Notes: a model not told the origin generated them from the letters alone. A DNA stretch of 64,000 bases from Neoceratodus forsteri (GCA_016271365.2 JADMNL010000023.1:609488001-609552000), one strand, 5' to 3'; positions 11,936 through 24,591 are shown, counted from the stretch's first letter. Made by a program: numbers and translations.

Positions 11936-12799
11936 AAACTACAGATAAGCAAGGGGAGATAGAAACAGCAAATAAAGTCAGGAAATGGGGGGTCTTGAGA
12001 CTGCCAGAGTGACCAGTTCCTATGTCTCACAACAAAATTTGACTGCACAATCAACAGATGAAGAGACGGAAAAGGAGAGGAAAGAACAGATCCTTGCTTT
12101 TAATTCCACATTACAAATGGGACAGGGTCTTATTCAACTCTGTTACATGCTGACACGGTGTGAGAGTAGTTTCATAGTAGGAGTTGAATTTTATCTGAAG
12201 GAGAGGCTGGTTCTGTGGGAGAGGTAGTTGCTTTTATGATGTCTAAAACTTAGTGATCCCTTTTCCTCTTTACTGTGATGTTGCATGAACCACACAGTGA
12301 ACTACATAGTGGAGTACATGGTTGAAAACTGGTAGCAGGTTCAGCTGTTCATTAGAAGTGTGCTCAACTATTTTTTCTTGTTATTTCTTGTCTTCTGATT
12401 CCTTTAGCAGGTTTCAGAATCTCTTCTTATTTAGCTTGGCTTGTTTCACTCCAACTTTGTGTATGGTAGACTACCATACACAAGACAAACAGAACAAGAT
12501 GTGGAGACAAGCAGTACCATGAGAAGAACTGTCCACTATAAGGAATATCCCAAATGATAAGGATACCAATGTGCATTTAACAATGCATTCTTAGATCATT
12601 GTGGACCCAAAGGAAGTGGCCCTTTATGCCACAAAATGTTGTCTGAATATAATAAGTGACGTTCAGTCATTTGTGAAAATAAACAATTCAGTGGTTAATA
12701 CATATTTTTGAGTTTCAGAGTCTTCCTTCCCCATTTTACTGTTGAAATTTAAGCATAATTTAGGAAGACTCCTCCACAATGATTTAACTTCAATTAAAG
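11936..12799. other. Unannotated sequence
   Basis: Two random-looking ORFs (80 and 66 codons). No element termini or RNA gene recognised. Confidence 0.45.
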
Positions 12800-14095
12800 G
12801 GTGAAGAAACTGGGATCCAGCCTCCTTTTCCTGTTGGACCTCTTGTTGGCATTTGACATGGTGGACCATGGTATGCTGATTGATGGCCTTGAGAACTATG
12901 TGGGACTCATTGGCACCATTTCTGTGCTGGTTCAAGTCCTACATTACTGGGAGATCACAGCTGGTGTCTTTAGCCAATTTCATCTCTGGAGTTGCAGCAG
13001 TCATCTGAGGTGTTCCACAAGGCTTGATCTTGGTACCTTCATTGTTCACTATGTACATTATGCTATTCAGTGATATTATCAAATGACATGGAGCTGAGTT
13101 TCAATGTTACATATATTGTACTAATTTCTATATGTCTTGTGCCCTTGACAGGTCAAATACAGTTTTGTTGCCAGGCAGTACCTGAAAGAAATAAATAACT
13201 AGAAGACTTCCAACTGGTTGTGTTTCTACCCAGGCAAGACAGTGGTTATGTCTGCCAAGTCTGGTCAGCATGGATTAGCAATGACAAGCGGTGACCTTCT
13301 TTTATCATCTGTGGTGGTCAGTCACTTGAACCTCTGGATATGGTGAGGACCTATACATCATTCTGGAATACAAGCTGACATTAGAACACCAGGTGTCAGT
13401 GGTAGTCAGGAACATGTTTCACCATCTCTGTAATATCACCTAGATTAAGACACATTTAGCACCAGCTGACTTGGAGACAATAGCCACACCTTTGTCACCT
13501 CTGGACTGGATTATTGCAATGCTCTTTACTTAGGGTTATCAGGATGTTTGCTGCATCACATACAACTGATCCAGAACACTGCAGGCTGGCTGATGTCTGA
13601 AACATTTTGTAGAGACCAGATTATGCCAGTGTTAGTGGGTCTGCACTGGGTGCCAGTTCAGTGGTACATCATCTTCAAGATATGCTTCTTAATGTTCAAG
13701 GCTCTACATGGATCAGTCAAAGCTACCTGTTCTGACACCTTACATACCTACTCAGCCCCTCAAACCATGGATGCAGGCTTACTACAGGTCTGTCGTACCT
13801 GATTTAATTAATCTGGGATTAGGTCATTTGGGGCTACTGCCTCCTACTCTGGAATTCCCTACCAGAGGAAATAAGATCTTCCCATAATGTGGGGCCTCAA
13901 AAATTAATTAAAGGCATACTTGTTTGCACAGGCATATCCAGCTTAATTTACTGTAATTTGTTACTTGTTATTTATTGTATTTATCTTATTTAATGTATGT
14001 CTTGAACCATTTTAAACATTGCTTTATTGTTGTAAGGCACCCTGAGCCATTCAGAACGGGTGCCAAGCAAATACAATTGCCTTGCCTTGCCTAAA
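12800..14095 (+). pseudogene. L2 LINE, 5'-truncated reverse transcriptase with 3' end
   Basis: L2 is a CR1-clade non-LTR retrotransposon with one main endonuclease/reverse-transcriptase ORF. Visible blocks: LDLLLAFDMVDH at about 12835-12870 (family DLSAAFDTVDH, the first catalytic Asp region), then a C-terminal block near 13560-13720 with IQNTAGWLM, PVLVGLHWVPV and FKALHG (family LHWLPV..R..FK...L.FKALHG). The YADD box region near 13105 is degraded beyond recognition. The 3' end has the usual L2 finish, a caccctgagcc segment followed by a short tail ending in repeated cttgc. The upstream half is missing. Inactive fossil. Confidence 0.85.
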
Positions 14096-16320
14096 TATGG
14101 TACAAAACCATCACTGAACAAAGTTTAGCCTTTATTTACTTGTTACTCGCGTATCTCTTTATATATTGGATAAAAGGAGACTGCATTCAACTCACATCCA
14201 ATCTTTTCTCCTGGGTAGAATTGGATGGAACCTGACATCAAACCTAGACTAGTATTTTCATTTTAAATGTCCAACAGTCTTGTTAGGAATGACTTTATTT
14301 TAAGGCCTAGAGATGCTGAATCCTTTCCAAGTTTGTTAATAACCTCCCAAGATAAACCATCCTTACAGTGTTGCCTGATTGCTAAATCTCTCTGCTTCCA
14401 GGCAACAGATGGCTTAACGTCTTGTAAAATTTAAAAAGTCCAGAGCTGCTCTTGCATCAACAGTCCACACTTAATCGCTTTCCCTTACAATCAAGGCATG
14501 AAAAGTTCAATAATAATCATTTTACTTAATGGTATGTTCTAGCAGCTTGACTCCTCGGGCATTATGTTACTTCTTCCTGAAATGCTCAAGAGAAAGCATT
14601 ATTATTATTATTATCATTATTATTAGTCTTACTATTAGCTGCACTCTTTGTTGAAGGTTTGACCTTGGTAATTAATTTTAAAAGAGTATCCCTCATGTCT
14701 CCGTGAAGATTTTATTAACTTTTCATTTTCACCAAGTTATTTTTATGTAAATAATAATGGGCTGGAACAGAACAGCAGTTTTAATACATTCAGTGCTCTA
14801 TTCTCAAAGACATTTATACTTATGTAAAGGTACCTGAAAATTGCACAATAGTTCTATGATAGTTTGGGAGGCTGGTAACTTGTTTGCCAATCCAGAATGT
14901 CAGTTCTTTGTAACACATACATCAATTGTTGTTTGTGCTTGCCTCTACTTTGAACTCTAAAAACTACAGTGATTTTGACACAAATAAGTATATGTGCTAA
15001 AAGTTTTGCTGTTTTGAAATTTATTTAGACTGGGGCTATACAGCCAAAACTACCATATAGAACATAAAATTACAAAAATTGATAAGATGATAATGTGTGG
15101 TGCACTAAATTGCCTTTTGTGATTAGAGGTTATTATGTTTTAAAATTATGTAATAGTTATCTTTAAAGTTCAGTTGTGGAATAATTAAGCACCCAGAAGC
15201 ATCACAGTTGTTCTGCTATGTTGATGAGATAGGTTTGAGAGCAGATTTATGATACCGACAGTTGCGCAGTTGGTTTGGAAGAACACTATCTATTGCAGTT
15301 TGTCCCTCCCACTGTGGGTTGGTAGCAGGTTCTGCCATGGCAGTGACACCCAGTGGTGGGCCAGGAGCTTGCCTTTTCATAGACACATAATTGAGTCCAT
15401 GGAGACAAGCCTTTGACTCTGCAGAACACTGGGAAAAAAGGAAGCACTGGGATCACATGGCAAACTAGTAGAAAATGGTGGCCATCTATCTGACAGTATA
15501 GGCATTCCTGTGACCTGCACTCACTTGCCAATCCCAAGGCAGATCCATTTTATGTAGGGAAGGAGCCTCTTGAGTTACTCCACCATAGGATAAAGCTGCT
15601 GGGGACACATGTAGCAAGCAAGGGTCCGTGCTGGGATAGGAGGTTGCCAAAAGAGACCAGATGCAGGACAATAAAATCCTCTATGGAAAAAAGTTATGTT
15701 GCGAGCCAGCATAGTCATTAGAAAATGGCAGTGTTTCAAGTGATCAGCAGTAAAAATAATGATGCAGCACCAGTTATCAGGTCATAGATTCGGACCATGT
15801 GCACACACTCTACTCCCATAGATGGATTAGCTGCATATTTTAATGTTAGATGTTAGTGCCAGAATCAATTATAATGTGTGCAGATACTTCCATTATAGTT
15901 AGCTCCCAGAATTTCAAACTAATAACACATGGTCAACTCATTTTGCCAGTGGTTTCAAGAATTCATATTTAACAGCTGACTTAAGAATAACTTGTTGATC
16001 CCAAATATGTCAATTAGTTCAAGAAAGTAATTAAGAATGGCACTTTCCATATACACTAAATCAGTCAATCAAAATTCTTAACAGCTGCCATTTTAATCTG
16101 CTCCTAAGTTTCTTTTACTGCAGAAGCTTAGAGCCACAGTTTCACCAGTCTCAGAAATATCTTCATTTACTCCCCTATACAGTTTGCAAAATGAACACAC
16201 TTGTGTTACACCAACTAAAGAACCCTCCAAATTTTAATTATGGGCAGACTCTTAATCACTTCATAGATTCTGTGACATCAGGAACTCTCAAGCTTTGCTC
16301 AATAGCTCAGGTATTGTACA
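14096..16320. other. Unannotated AT-rich sequence with a short (ATT)n
   Basis: A (ATT)n run occurs at about 14598-14626. ORFs on the minus strand near 15290-15670 carry no recognised domain. I see no element ends here. Confidence 0.5.
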
Positions 16321-16324
16321 GAGC

Positions 16325-16365
16325 CCCCCACACACACACACATACACACACATACACACAGGGGG
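16325..16365. repeat. (CA)n microsatellite, interrupted
   Basis: CA repeats with catacaca interruptions, about 40 bp. Confidence 0.9.
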
Positions 16366-16392
16366 TAGTGATTCTGTTATTTTCATGTGTGA

Positions 16393-16695
16393 ATGGCCAG
16401 CCCGGTGGCACAGAGGTTAAGGCATTAGATGCCTCACCTCATACCACATTGGCAATCTGGGTTCAGGAATGAGCCCAGGCTGTCGGAGTTGGCAGGGAGG
16501 GGAGGAAGGGAGAACAGCTGTCCCTTCCCAGGGAGGGAGTAGGGACTTGTGTCACACCTCAGTGACCTCTGGTGATGACCAGAGGTAAGCGAGGACCCCA
16601 GGCCACGCCGGTTGGCAATGGGGGCAGAGCTCGATGGACTCTGGTGTCATTGTTGTTGCTAGCCTTTGCTTATAGAGCAGAAAGTAACTAACTAA
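16393..16695 (+). mobile_element. tRNA-derived SINE, second copy of the 1.7-kb family
   Basis: Head cagcccggtggcacagaggt (A-box-like) followed about 60 bp later by ctgggttcaggaatgagccc (B-box-like), the same arrangement as at 1690. The 3' part ends gcagagctcgatggactc... and then a short ctaactaact-type tail. This copy is shorter than the first, and the two differ by several indels. Confidence 0.7.
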
Positions 16696-17339
16696 AAGAA
16701 GCTACATTTTCTTAATTAAAACTTATATCTCAGCAAGAGTCAGTGTCTGTAGAGATTAAGTAGACAGATACTTTATCAGAAGTAGAAGGGTCTTATTTAG
16801 GGTAAAAAAGAAAGAAAAGAAAGCAAGTCAGTGTGTGTTCTGTGCGGGGAAGGGTATTGTATCAGCTGACTTTGCTAAACCAGTAGGAGAGAGAGATCTT
16901 AATTGGGGGTGTGGCTTAGACACTATAAAGCAGGTGACTCAAATTACAACTTCCTGTTGCTAGTCTTTTTCTTACTAATTGCCCTCCTCCCACCCACCCT
17001 AAGCCAGTTCTACTTTTATAGCCACTGTATCTGGCTGTCAACAGGAACTTCCTGTTTGGCAGTAGGAAGGAAGAATCATGAGAAACATTGGTTTTGTCAA
17101 CCCTAAAGTAAAAAGTAGCTCACTCTCCCCAGATGCTGGTGGCCTGACATTGAGCAAGGAAGAAGGAGACTACTAAAGAAGATAGGAAGTTGCTATCCCA
17201 GAACAGGAAGGGTGAGAGTTGTAAGGAGAGAGAGAGTAAGCATACAGAGAAACAGGAGAAGGGACACAAAATAAGACATGATAGGAGTGGTGCAGTGCAA
17301 TAGCTATGGGGTTGCAGTGTTCTGGGAGACATTCTGGAG

Positions 17340-18180
17340 GCTGCAATGCTGTTCTGTTGCAGGCACCTCTCTGGTCTGAGAGAGGTTGCCCATCTCCAGG
17401 CTGACCTGGCTAGGATTCATGAAACCTCCCTCCCACCCAGTGACCACCAGGGCCAATGCCACTACCTCAGAGGTTGCCAAGAAAGAGGAAAGCTGGACCA
17501 GGGTGGGCTCAGGGAGGTAGAGGGTGGTGGAACAGATTGCATCCCTCCAGCTGTACCTCTCCACAATTCATTCGCTTTCTGGTGGATAGTGGTTCCTCTC
17601 TATAATGGCACCTGCAGTGGAGACCAAGGAGGATGCTGGAACCTTCACAAAGGAGACCCACAGGAGGGTGGTATGGGACCCCACAGGGGAAGGAAACAAC
17701 TCCTGGTGGGGACTCAATTATTAGGGGGTAGAAATGGGGAGGAAGGAGAGGAGGTAGTAGCCTTCCTGGCACCACGGCTTGGAGGGACAGAGGCGAATCC
17801 TCAAGGATCATGGGAGGAGCTGCATGAGGGAGGGACTGGATGTCATTGTCCACCTAGGGACAAATGACCTGGCTAGGAATAGGATCAGAGCAGTGCAAGA
17901 GGAGTTTGTAGAGTTGGGGAGGGGCCTTAGACAAGTGAGCTGCATACGGTAACCTTCTGGGAGGTGCTGCCTGTCTACGCAAGGGTGATGGCAAGGGGAT
18001 ATTAGGCACCTCACCAGGGAATTCAATGGGTGGTTGGAAAACTGGTGTGGAGCTCAGGTTTTGGCTTCATTGGTGACTGGGAAGCCACCTGGAGGATGCA
18101 GACCTATACCGTGCGATGGTCTGCATCTGTCCAGGGGTGAACCAGAATCCTAGGTGAGGGTTTAAATGCTTTATTGGCAA
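17340..18180 (+). pseudogene. CR1-group ORF1 relic with coiled coil and SGNH/esterase motifs
   Basis: Several CR1-like LINEs carry an ORF1 protein with a GDSL/SGNH esterase-like domain, thought to assist the retrotransposition particle. Here the start encodes LREVAHLQADLARIHE (about 17370-17430), a short coiled-coil-like stretch. The three SGNH blocks remain visible in order: GDSI at 17708-17719 (nucleophile Ser block), HLGTND ending at 17868 (block III), and DGLHLS at 18115-18132 (Asp/His block). The first lies in a different frame from the other two, and stops intervene, so the protein cannot be made. The next LINE ORF, the endonuclease, begins about 250 bp downstream. Motifs are seen; the role in retrotransposition is from the family literature. 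Confidence 0.75.
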
Positions 18181-18399
18181 GCATCTAAACTAGCCAAGGG
18201 GAGGCTTAAAAGGAGCAGGAACTAGCCTCCCCACAAAACGTGGTAATTAGTGAGGTAAACACCAAGGTAGAGAAGTTATTAGGGAGCAGGACAGAGGTAA
18301 ATGTAAAAGGCAAAGGCAGTAAGGACAGAAATGGGGCTAAAGGGGTAAGGTTATCAAAAGTGGAGGGTGATGAGTACCAATGCCCATAGTCTGTGTAAC

Positions 18400-20920
18400 A
18401 AGCCTCTGAACTAGTGGCCTTAATGGAAGAGGGTTGCTTGGATATTGTGGCAGTCACAGAAACATGGTACACAGAGAACCATGACTGGGATGTCAACATA
18501 CCAGGATACACAATCTACAGGAGGGACAGGGAGGGTAAAGGAGGAGGAGGAGTAGCTCTCTATGTAAAGGAAGGGATCAAAGCAACAGAACTAAAGAGTA
18601 AACAGGGAGCAGATGAGGCATTCTGGGTCTCCCTGGAGACAGAAATGGCACCACAATCTGCACGCGGGGTTGTATACCGACCCCATCTCAGGGAGGAATG
18701 GACAAGAAATTGATAGAAGGCTTCCTTAGAATGACAGAAAAGATATTGTTGATGGGGATCTGAATATGCCAGATGCTAACTGGATCACCTTTGCTGCAGT
18801 CACATCCAAGAGCAGGGTCATTCCTGATGCCCTACAGGGGCATGCCTCAGACAGCTAGTATTGGAACCCACTCAGGAGGGAGCAATCTTAAACCTGGTAC
18901 TCTCAAATGGGGACGGAGAAAGAATCTCAGATTAGAAGTGGGTAGCCATCTTGAAACAAGCGACCACCAAACAGTGTGGTTCATGATAAACACAGCCATA
19001 CAATAAAGCCATACAAAAGCAAGAGTATTGGACTTTAAGAGGGCTGACTTTGGAAAATGAGAGAGTGCCTTAGAAAAGCACTAGCAAACAGGCAAGGAGG
19101 AGGGGTGACGGAACAATGGGGAGTAATCAAACAGCCATCACAGAGGCAAAAAGCCTTTGTGTAAAGCAAATCAATAAACACAATGAAGGAAAAAAACGCT
19201 ATGGTTCTCAAAGAGATGACAGGAAGGTTAAGGAGAAAAGGATAGCATTCAGGAATATAAGGAAACACAGAAGGATCAGGACAGAGAACTTTATCAGTTA
19301 AAGCAGAAAGAGTCTGGGAAGGCAGTCAGAATAGCAAAGGCCCAAACCGAGGAACGGATAGCCAATTCTGTTAAGAAGGGATAAGACCTTTTATAGGTAC
19401 ATTAAGGAGCAAAAAAGACCAAAGGAGATACTGAGGCTTAATAAAGGGAGGAATGTGGGTAGAGGGGACAGTGAAAAGCAGGATACTGAACGAATATTTC
19501 TGCTCAGTATTCACAAAGGAAGAGGAGGGAGGTACCTAAACCAAACAAGAGAAACACTCTGAAGACAGGTGTCGATACCAGTCCATTTACAGAAGAAAGG
19601 GTTCTGAAAGAACTAATAAAATTGAAGGTGGACAAAGCAATGGGGCCTGATGGGATTCACCCAAGAATTCTAAAAGAACTAAGGGTAGAACTAGTGACAC
19701 CTCTGACTACTCTCTTTAACAAATCATGGAGAATGGAGTGGTATCTGAGGACTGGAGGAGGGCAGATATGATCTCTTCACAAAAGTGGGAGCAGGACAGA
19801 GGCAGGAAATTACAGACCAGTTAGTTTGACCTCAGTGGTAGGGAAAATGATGGAATCACTTCTGAAGGAAAGAATTGTTGAGTACCTAGAGGCCAGTGGG
19901 GCACAGGACCCAAGGCATCATGGATTCACGATGGGAAGGTTGTGTCAGACAATCTAATAGATTTCTTTGACTGGGTGACCAAAGTAGTAGACCAGGGAGG
20001 GGCTGTGGACATGGCCTACCTAGATTTTAGTAAGGCATTTGATACAGTCCCACAAAAGATTAATATACAAGCTAGCCAGCCTTGGAGTGGTCCACAAGGT
20101 GGTAGCCTGGATAAAAATTGGCTAGACAACAGGACCCAAAGGTAGTAGTAAATGGAGTACACAGTGAAGAAAGGAGGGTTACAGTGGGGTACCGTGAGGG
20201 TTCAGTACTGGGACCAGTCCTTTTAATGTCTTTATAAGTGACATTGCAGAGGAACTGGAAGGAAAAGTATGTCTCTTTGCAGACGACACAAAGATCTGCA
20301 ACAGGGTTGATACACCAGATGGAGTGGAAAGGATGAGAAGGAATTGGCAATGTTGGAGGAATGGTCAAATGTATGGCAGCTCAGATTCAATGCAAAGAGT
20401 GCAAGGTATGCACATGGGAAACAAAACCAGGGAAAGAGTACACAATGGGGGTGAGATACTGACAACAGTAAAAATGGAAAGGACCTCCGGTAATTATATC
20501 AGATAACCTAAAGTGGGCAAGCAATGGAGAAGGTAGTAGAAAGGCTGGGGGATACAGGGATGCATAGGAAGAGACATCAATAGTAGAAAACAGGAAGTTG
20601 TTATCCCTCTGTACAGATAGTTGGTAAGACCCCATCTGAGTACTGTGTGCAGCTCTGGAGACCCCATCTCCGCAAAGACATAGACAGAGTGGAGGCTGTT
20701 CAGAGGAGGCAACCAAATGGTGCAGGGTCTGCAATGAAGACACACGGTAAGAAAGACTAAAGAGTTTAAAATGTATACCTGAGGAAAGAAGGGAGAGAGG
20801 AGACATGATAGAAACTTTCAAGTACCTCAAGGGAATCAACAAAGTCCAAGAGGTAGCATCTTTCAGAAAAGCGATGTGCAAGAACAAGGGGCACAATTTG
20901 AAGATAGAGGGGATGGCTCA
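18400..20920 (+). pseudogene. CR1-group ORF2 relic: AP endonuclease plus reverse transcriptase
   Basis: ORF2 nicks DNA with an APE-type endonuclease and copies the LINE RNA. The N-terminal endonuclease part (18414-18713) has DIVAVTETW with the catalytic Glu and an R..G.GGGVALYV block; its C-terminal HLETSDHQTV at about 18950-18980 holds the conserved SDH. A linker follows, rich in Lys and Arg. Reverse-transcriptase blocks: KGPD-like motif near 19640, HGFT..R...N near 19920-19960, YLDFSKAFDTV at about 20017-20050, and the catalytic FADD in LFADDTKIC at 20276-20287. Downstream an RREGRGDMIETFKYLKG-like C-terminal segment is frame-broken near 20780-20850. Multiple stops and shifts. CR1 clade versus a close relative was judged by eye. 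Confidence 0.85.
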
Positions 20921-21178
20921 GAGGTAATGTGAGGAAGTATTTTTCACGGAGAGGGTTGTGGATCGTGGAACAGCCTCCCTGAGTAGGTCGTGAGTCAAGA
21001 ACAGTGGGGGAATCTAGAATGCATGGGACAGAATAAGGCAGTCCTAGGGGGTAGGAGGAAGTAGCTGTTGGTTAACTAGGATCTGCAGCTTATCTGTTAG
21101 GTAGGAAAATATAGGCAGACTAGGTGGGCCAAGCGGTCCTTATCTGCCATCAAATTCCTTATTTTCTATGTTTCTATT

Positions 21179-22105
21179 GCAAGTCCGAGCTCCAATGGAA
21201 GGTGGGTTGGGGTGGGAGTTCCACTACCAAATAATAACTCCTCCATTCCTGATAGATGATGGCTCCCTACAGGGCCAGCTGTCACAGGCTAAAACCAGAT
21301 CGCCATCACCGCCCTTCAACCTCCTCACTGGGCCAGCTGGGCACTCTAAATTGTAGATAGAGTGCCAGGGTGGAAAGGCGGCCCCACCCGGGAGGGGCTC
21401 AGAGCTGGGGAGAATGTCCAGCTTGGACTCGGAAGAGGGCAGTAATATATATGAGGAGCGGAGGCCACAGTAGGTGACAGAACTGATTGGTGAGTTAGGG
21501 TAGCCTGAGAGAGTTCGTGGAAGAAGCGGAGGAGATAAGAAGAGATAAAAAAATTTTCATCTGTAAAAAGAAGAGCTACTGTATGTACAGTAATAGGTAC
21601 ATATTGGAGAATCTGTCCTGTGCTTCACAAGTTCTAGCTTAGAAAATTCACAGTAACTAAAGAGAAAACATTATGCAAAATGTTAAAGATTAAGGGTCAA
21701 TATGAGGGAAATGGGTGTAAGCAAAAATAATATGAAATAAAAAAAAGACGTTGATTTTTTCTTTGACAAGGGATACCTTTCCACTGTTCCCACACCCAAC
21801 CATCTGTGGGAGGATTTCAGTGTGTGTATACGCTGCTGCAACAGAGCACACAGCATCAAAGTGTGTGTAATTATTTAGAGTCTGCTAAGAAAGCAGACAG
21901 AAGAGAGCCTGTTTTAAAGGTGATAGGAAACAGTTTTTACACATCTAGATGCCCTCCTGTTGTCCTTTTAGTGTCTATTCAATATTCTGATATGCTGTTG
22001 ACCTATTTTGTTAAACTAAATAATCTAATTTGTTTTAGTTTTGTAACTACCTGAATCCTTCTCTCCTCGACAGTTGTTGCTCTCTCTTTTCATACTGCTT
22101 GAACA
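21179..22105. other. Unannotated sequence after the CR1
   Basis: GC-richer to about 21560, including cggccccacccgggaggggc near 21378 and tatatatgagg near 21448, then AT-rich. The first part might be a fragment of a further element, but nothing decisive is visible. Confidence 0.35.
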
Positions 22106-22180
22106 TTCTATGACATTAGTAACACCATTTCAGGCCATTCAGATTGAATAGCATGGAGTGGTGCTATTGATGTCATAGAA
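22106..22180. repeat. 75-bp palindrome (foldback MITE-like)
   Basis: Left arm ttctatgacattagtaacac and right arm gtgctattgatgtcatagaa are near-perfect reverse complements that meet at a 3-5-base centre (attca-gat-tgaat). Like the 8.45-kb and 45.9-kb foldbacks it contains a tgatgtca/tgacatca-like motif. No coding content. Confidence 0.8.
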
Positions 22181-23427
22181 AGTCTTAGAAATAAAAACAA
22201 ATAGTAATAGCTGGTGAGGAGAGTGCAACTCTATGTTGATCTAAGGCCACCCCAAAGCTAGAATATTTCTATATCAAAATTTTGGGGAGGAGGAGGGATT
22301 GAGCATCTGCAAGACACTCTCCTGTCCTGGGTGGGCTATGGAGTGCGTCACTCTGCAGTGACCTCCGTGGAGACCGGGGTAATGCAGACGAGCACAAAGG
22401 AGGGAACGTCACCAGCAAAATGGAAAATGACTCTGCACACAACCTGATGATGGCCTCCCGCAATCCACTGGCATCAATGTCCTGAGCCATCTGTCCCTGA
22501 GCAGTACCCCAGGGCCAAGTATTGAGCTTGCCCTGCCTCTGGTGCCCCTCCCTCAGAGGAGGAGCCCGCCAGTGAAGGATTACATCTGGGTTACCCTGGG
22601 GATGTCTGCAATGTGAGGGATGGGGCTGGGAACAGGAGGATCGGGTGTAGCCTTGGCACAGCCTGAAGGAGTGGCTGAGGCAGCACAGTGGAGGAAAAAG
22701 ATAATACAAAAAAAATAATTGTTCAACACATAGCAGAATACATACAGTAAATGGCATGGAAAGGAAGATGGAAGGGTAGCTAATTAAGTAAAAATCATGT
22801 GGTGTCTTCTTTAAGAGGGCCTTGAACCAGACAACATGGAAGAACTATAACTACAGAGCAAAGGCGTATGGCCCTTTACTCAACACTAGGGAACAGCTTT
22901 AGGGTAGTCAGCCACCTTACAGCCAAGTTAATGACAGGGTTTAGTTTAGGACAGGAAACATACAAGGATCCTGTTTTATGGCAGTGTTTTAGTCTCAATT
23001 AGTACTGTACAAGTTATTATGAAGAGGACCAGTAAGCATCTATTCTCAGCCAGAGGGAGCATCATGGAAGCAGCAGCAAGGCCAGCAGTTATATTAACTG
23101 GCAGACAGCACATCATTCAGTATCATCAAGCAGCAAATCATCTCAAGGAAAGTAATAAACAGAGTTCCATTCCTGTTTTTTTTAATCTGTTATATCATGT
23201 ATTTACCTCCACCTCTTGAACATTACAGTGTGTTGTGTTGAAGCACTTCTGTAGAGAAACTGATGTGCTGCTATCATTATTATTTGACTCTCTTCTGGGA
23301 CTCAGTATAGCTCTGTTCCTTTCTTACATTAGTATATAACTTGCTTGTCTCAGACCTCCTGTATGCCATTTACATCTGTTCCTGCTGGTTGTTAACATAT
23401 ATATTGCATCTGCTGATTTGCTCTGGG
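22181..23427. other. Sequence around the 22.3-22.8-kb ORF
   Basis: Outside the antisense frame described at 22269-22757, no repeat terminus, RNA gene or coding motif was found. Confidence 0.4.
22269..22757 (-). CDS. Open 162-codon frame of unknown origin
   Basis: A minus-strand frame open for 162 codons in a GC-richer island. The N-terminal part is hydrophobic (cysteine- and leucine-rich) and the middle is polar, with GQMAQDIDASGLREAIIRL, which looks helical. There is no start-site or promoter evidence, no family that I recognise, and no supporting neighbour. It could be a fragment of a transposon-encoded protein or a chance ORF. Confidence 0.15.
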   Translation of the reverse strand: MPFTVCILLCVEQLFFLYYLFPPLCCLSHSFRLCQGYTRSSCSQPHPSHCRHPQGNPDVILHWRAPPLREGHQRQGKLNTWPWGTAQGQMAQDIDASGLREAIIRLCAESFSILLVTFPPLCSSALPRSPRRSLQSDALHSPPRTGECLADAQSLLLPKILI

Positions 23428-24247
23428 TTAGGGATGGACAAAGTTGCAAATTCCACTTTCATGGAACTTCTGTAAAATTTTGGAAATTTCACAGAAATTT
23501 CAGAACTTTCACATTAGCGAAACTGGGATTTTCTGTGGATTTTCACGAGTTCCTGAGACTTTTGTGAACTGTGGAAAATGCACATGAACTGCAAAATTTA
23601 TTCTATCCTCAGTTTAATGAACTGTCAGTGAATGAGTGTGTGCCTGTACAACCATGCGGTCATTCACTGACAATTAAGTGGGCCACCAGTAGTGGACGAG
23701 AGAGGAGGGTGCACCGTGGCCCACTGAGGGGCAGGGGCGGGGGTGGATTGGTGGTGGAAGAACTGTCAGGGTGGAGGAGGGGGGTCCACTAGACACAGGG
23801 AATACTGGAATAGAGGGATGTCGGTGGACTTCCCACTGTTTTTGTGGATTAAGGAATGCAGGATAGGGAGGGGGTTTGCTAGATAACAGAAAAATAAAAT
23901 GTTTTTGGGGGCCATGATCGGTGGGTGGGTGGGGGCACTAGACACCAGGAGGGTCCGAGATAGGGAATGGAGGTATTTATTTATTTCTTTATTTACTGGG
24001 ACCCTGATCAGTGGGGTTGGATTAATGAATGAAACTGTGTTAAAAAAGCCTCAGAACTGACCACTGGCAGTGATCCGTTCTGCAGATTTTTCCTCAGTTT
24101 AATAAATTAGCCACCGTTTGTATATTTATTCTGCAGTTTTAAGGTGGAATTTCTGTGGAAGCTGCAAAAATGATTTCTGAACATTCATAGAAGAGAAATT
24201 TGCACTTCATGGAAATTTCTCCAGCGGAATTTTTTGCACACCTCATT
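23428..24247. mobile_element. hAT-like non-autonomous element (~820 bp)
   Basis: Starts tagggatggacaaagttgc and ends ...ttttttgcacacctca, an imperfect inverted pair of the same type as the smaller MITEs. The subterminal 150 bp on both sides are rich in ggaaattt/aaatttc. The GC-rich middle (23690-24060) has repeated ggggg-cactagacac motifs. Possible flanking duplications ctctgggt/ttctgtgc match at only 5 of 8 positions, so the boundary is provisional. Confidence 0.5.
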
Positions 24248-24591
24248 CTGTGCTGCAGCCCACCTGCACAGTGGGAAGCTCTGAGCCAGGCAAGCTGTGT
24301 ACTAACTTAAGAAAAGAACTGAGCTATACACAGACTCAGGAGAGATTCAAGCATAAATTATTACATTTTGCAGCTGTATGTCAAAGTAAACAAAATGATA
24401 TAACAGACTTACTAAACAGGACTGGATCCTCTGTTTCTTACTTCCCTATGGACGTTGTGATGTCATCAGAGTGACTCCTCCAGCTTACACTTTACAATTG
24501 CAGTGCAGGGCTGATGGCATCCTAGAGACTTTCCTCAAACAGCAAAGCATCCCACCAGCAGTAAAGGAATTACTGTAACGAGGCTACAACA
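24248..24591. other. Unannotated sequence
   Basis: A 74-codon ORF overlaps this stretch but shows no motif. Nothing else recognised. Confidence 0.4.

Larger units (their letters stand above)
16900..21178 (+). mobile_element. Near-complete CR1-group LINE (ORF1 + ORF2), degraded
   Basis: The longest LINE copy in the window. It has a putative 5' UTR (about 16900-17300; left edge uncertain), an ORF1 relic with esterase motifs (17340-18180), an ORF2 relic with endonuclease and reverse transcriptase (18400-20920), and a 3' end finishing with tatctgccatc...tatgtttctattg near 21178. The 3' end is shared, in reverse, with copies at 9.57, 29.5 and 52.9 kb, so one LINE family has inserted repeatedly here in both orientations. 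Every ORF is broken. Confidence 0.85.

Noticed and set aside
12800..14095. A tRNA or other RNA gene near the L2 3' end.
   Set aside because: No cloverleaf or paired A/B boxes; the 3' segment matches the L2 ending.
15286..15671. Two overlapping minus-strand ORFs with several Cys and His residues.
   Set aside because: No zinc-finger spacing, no homologous neighbour, and no element ends.
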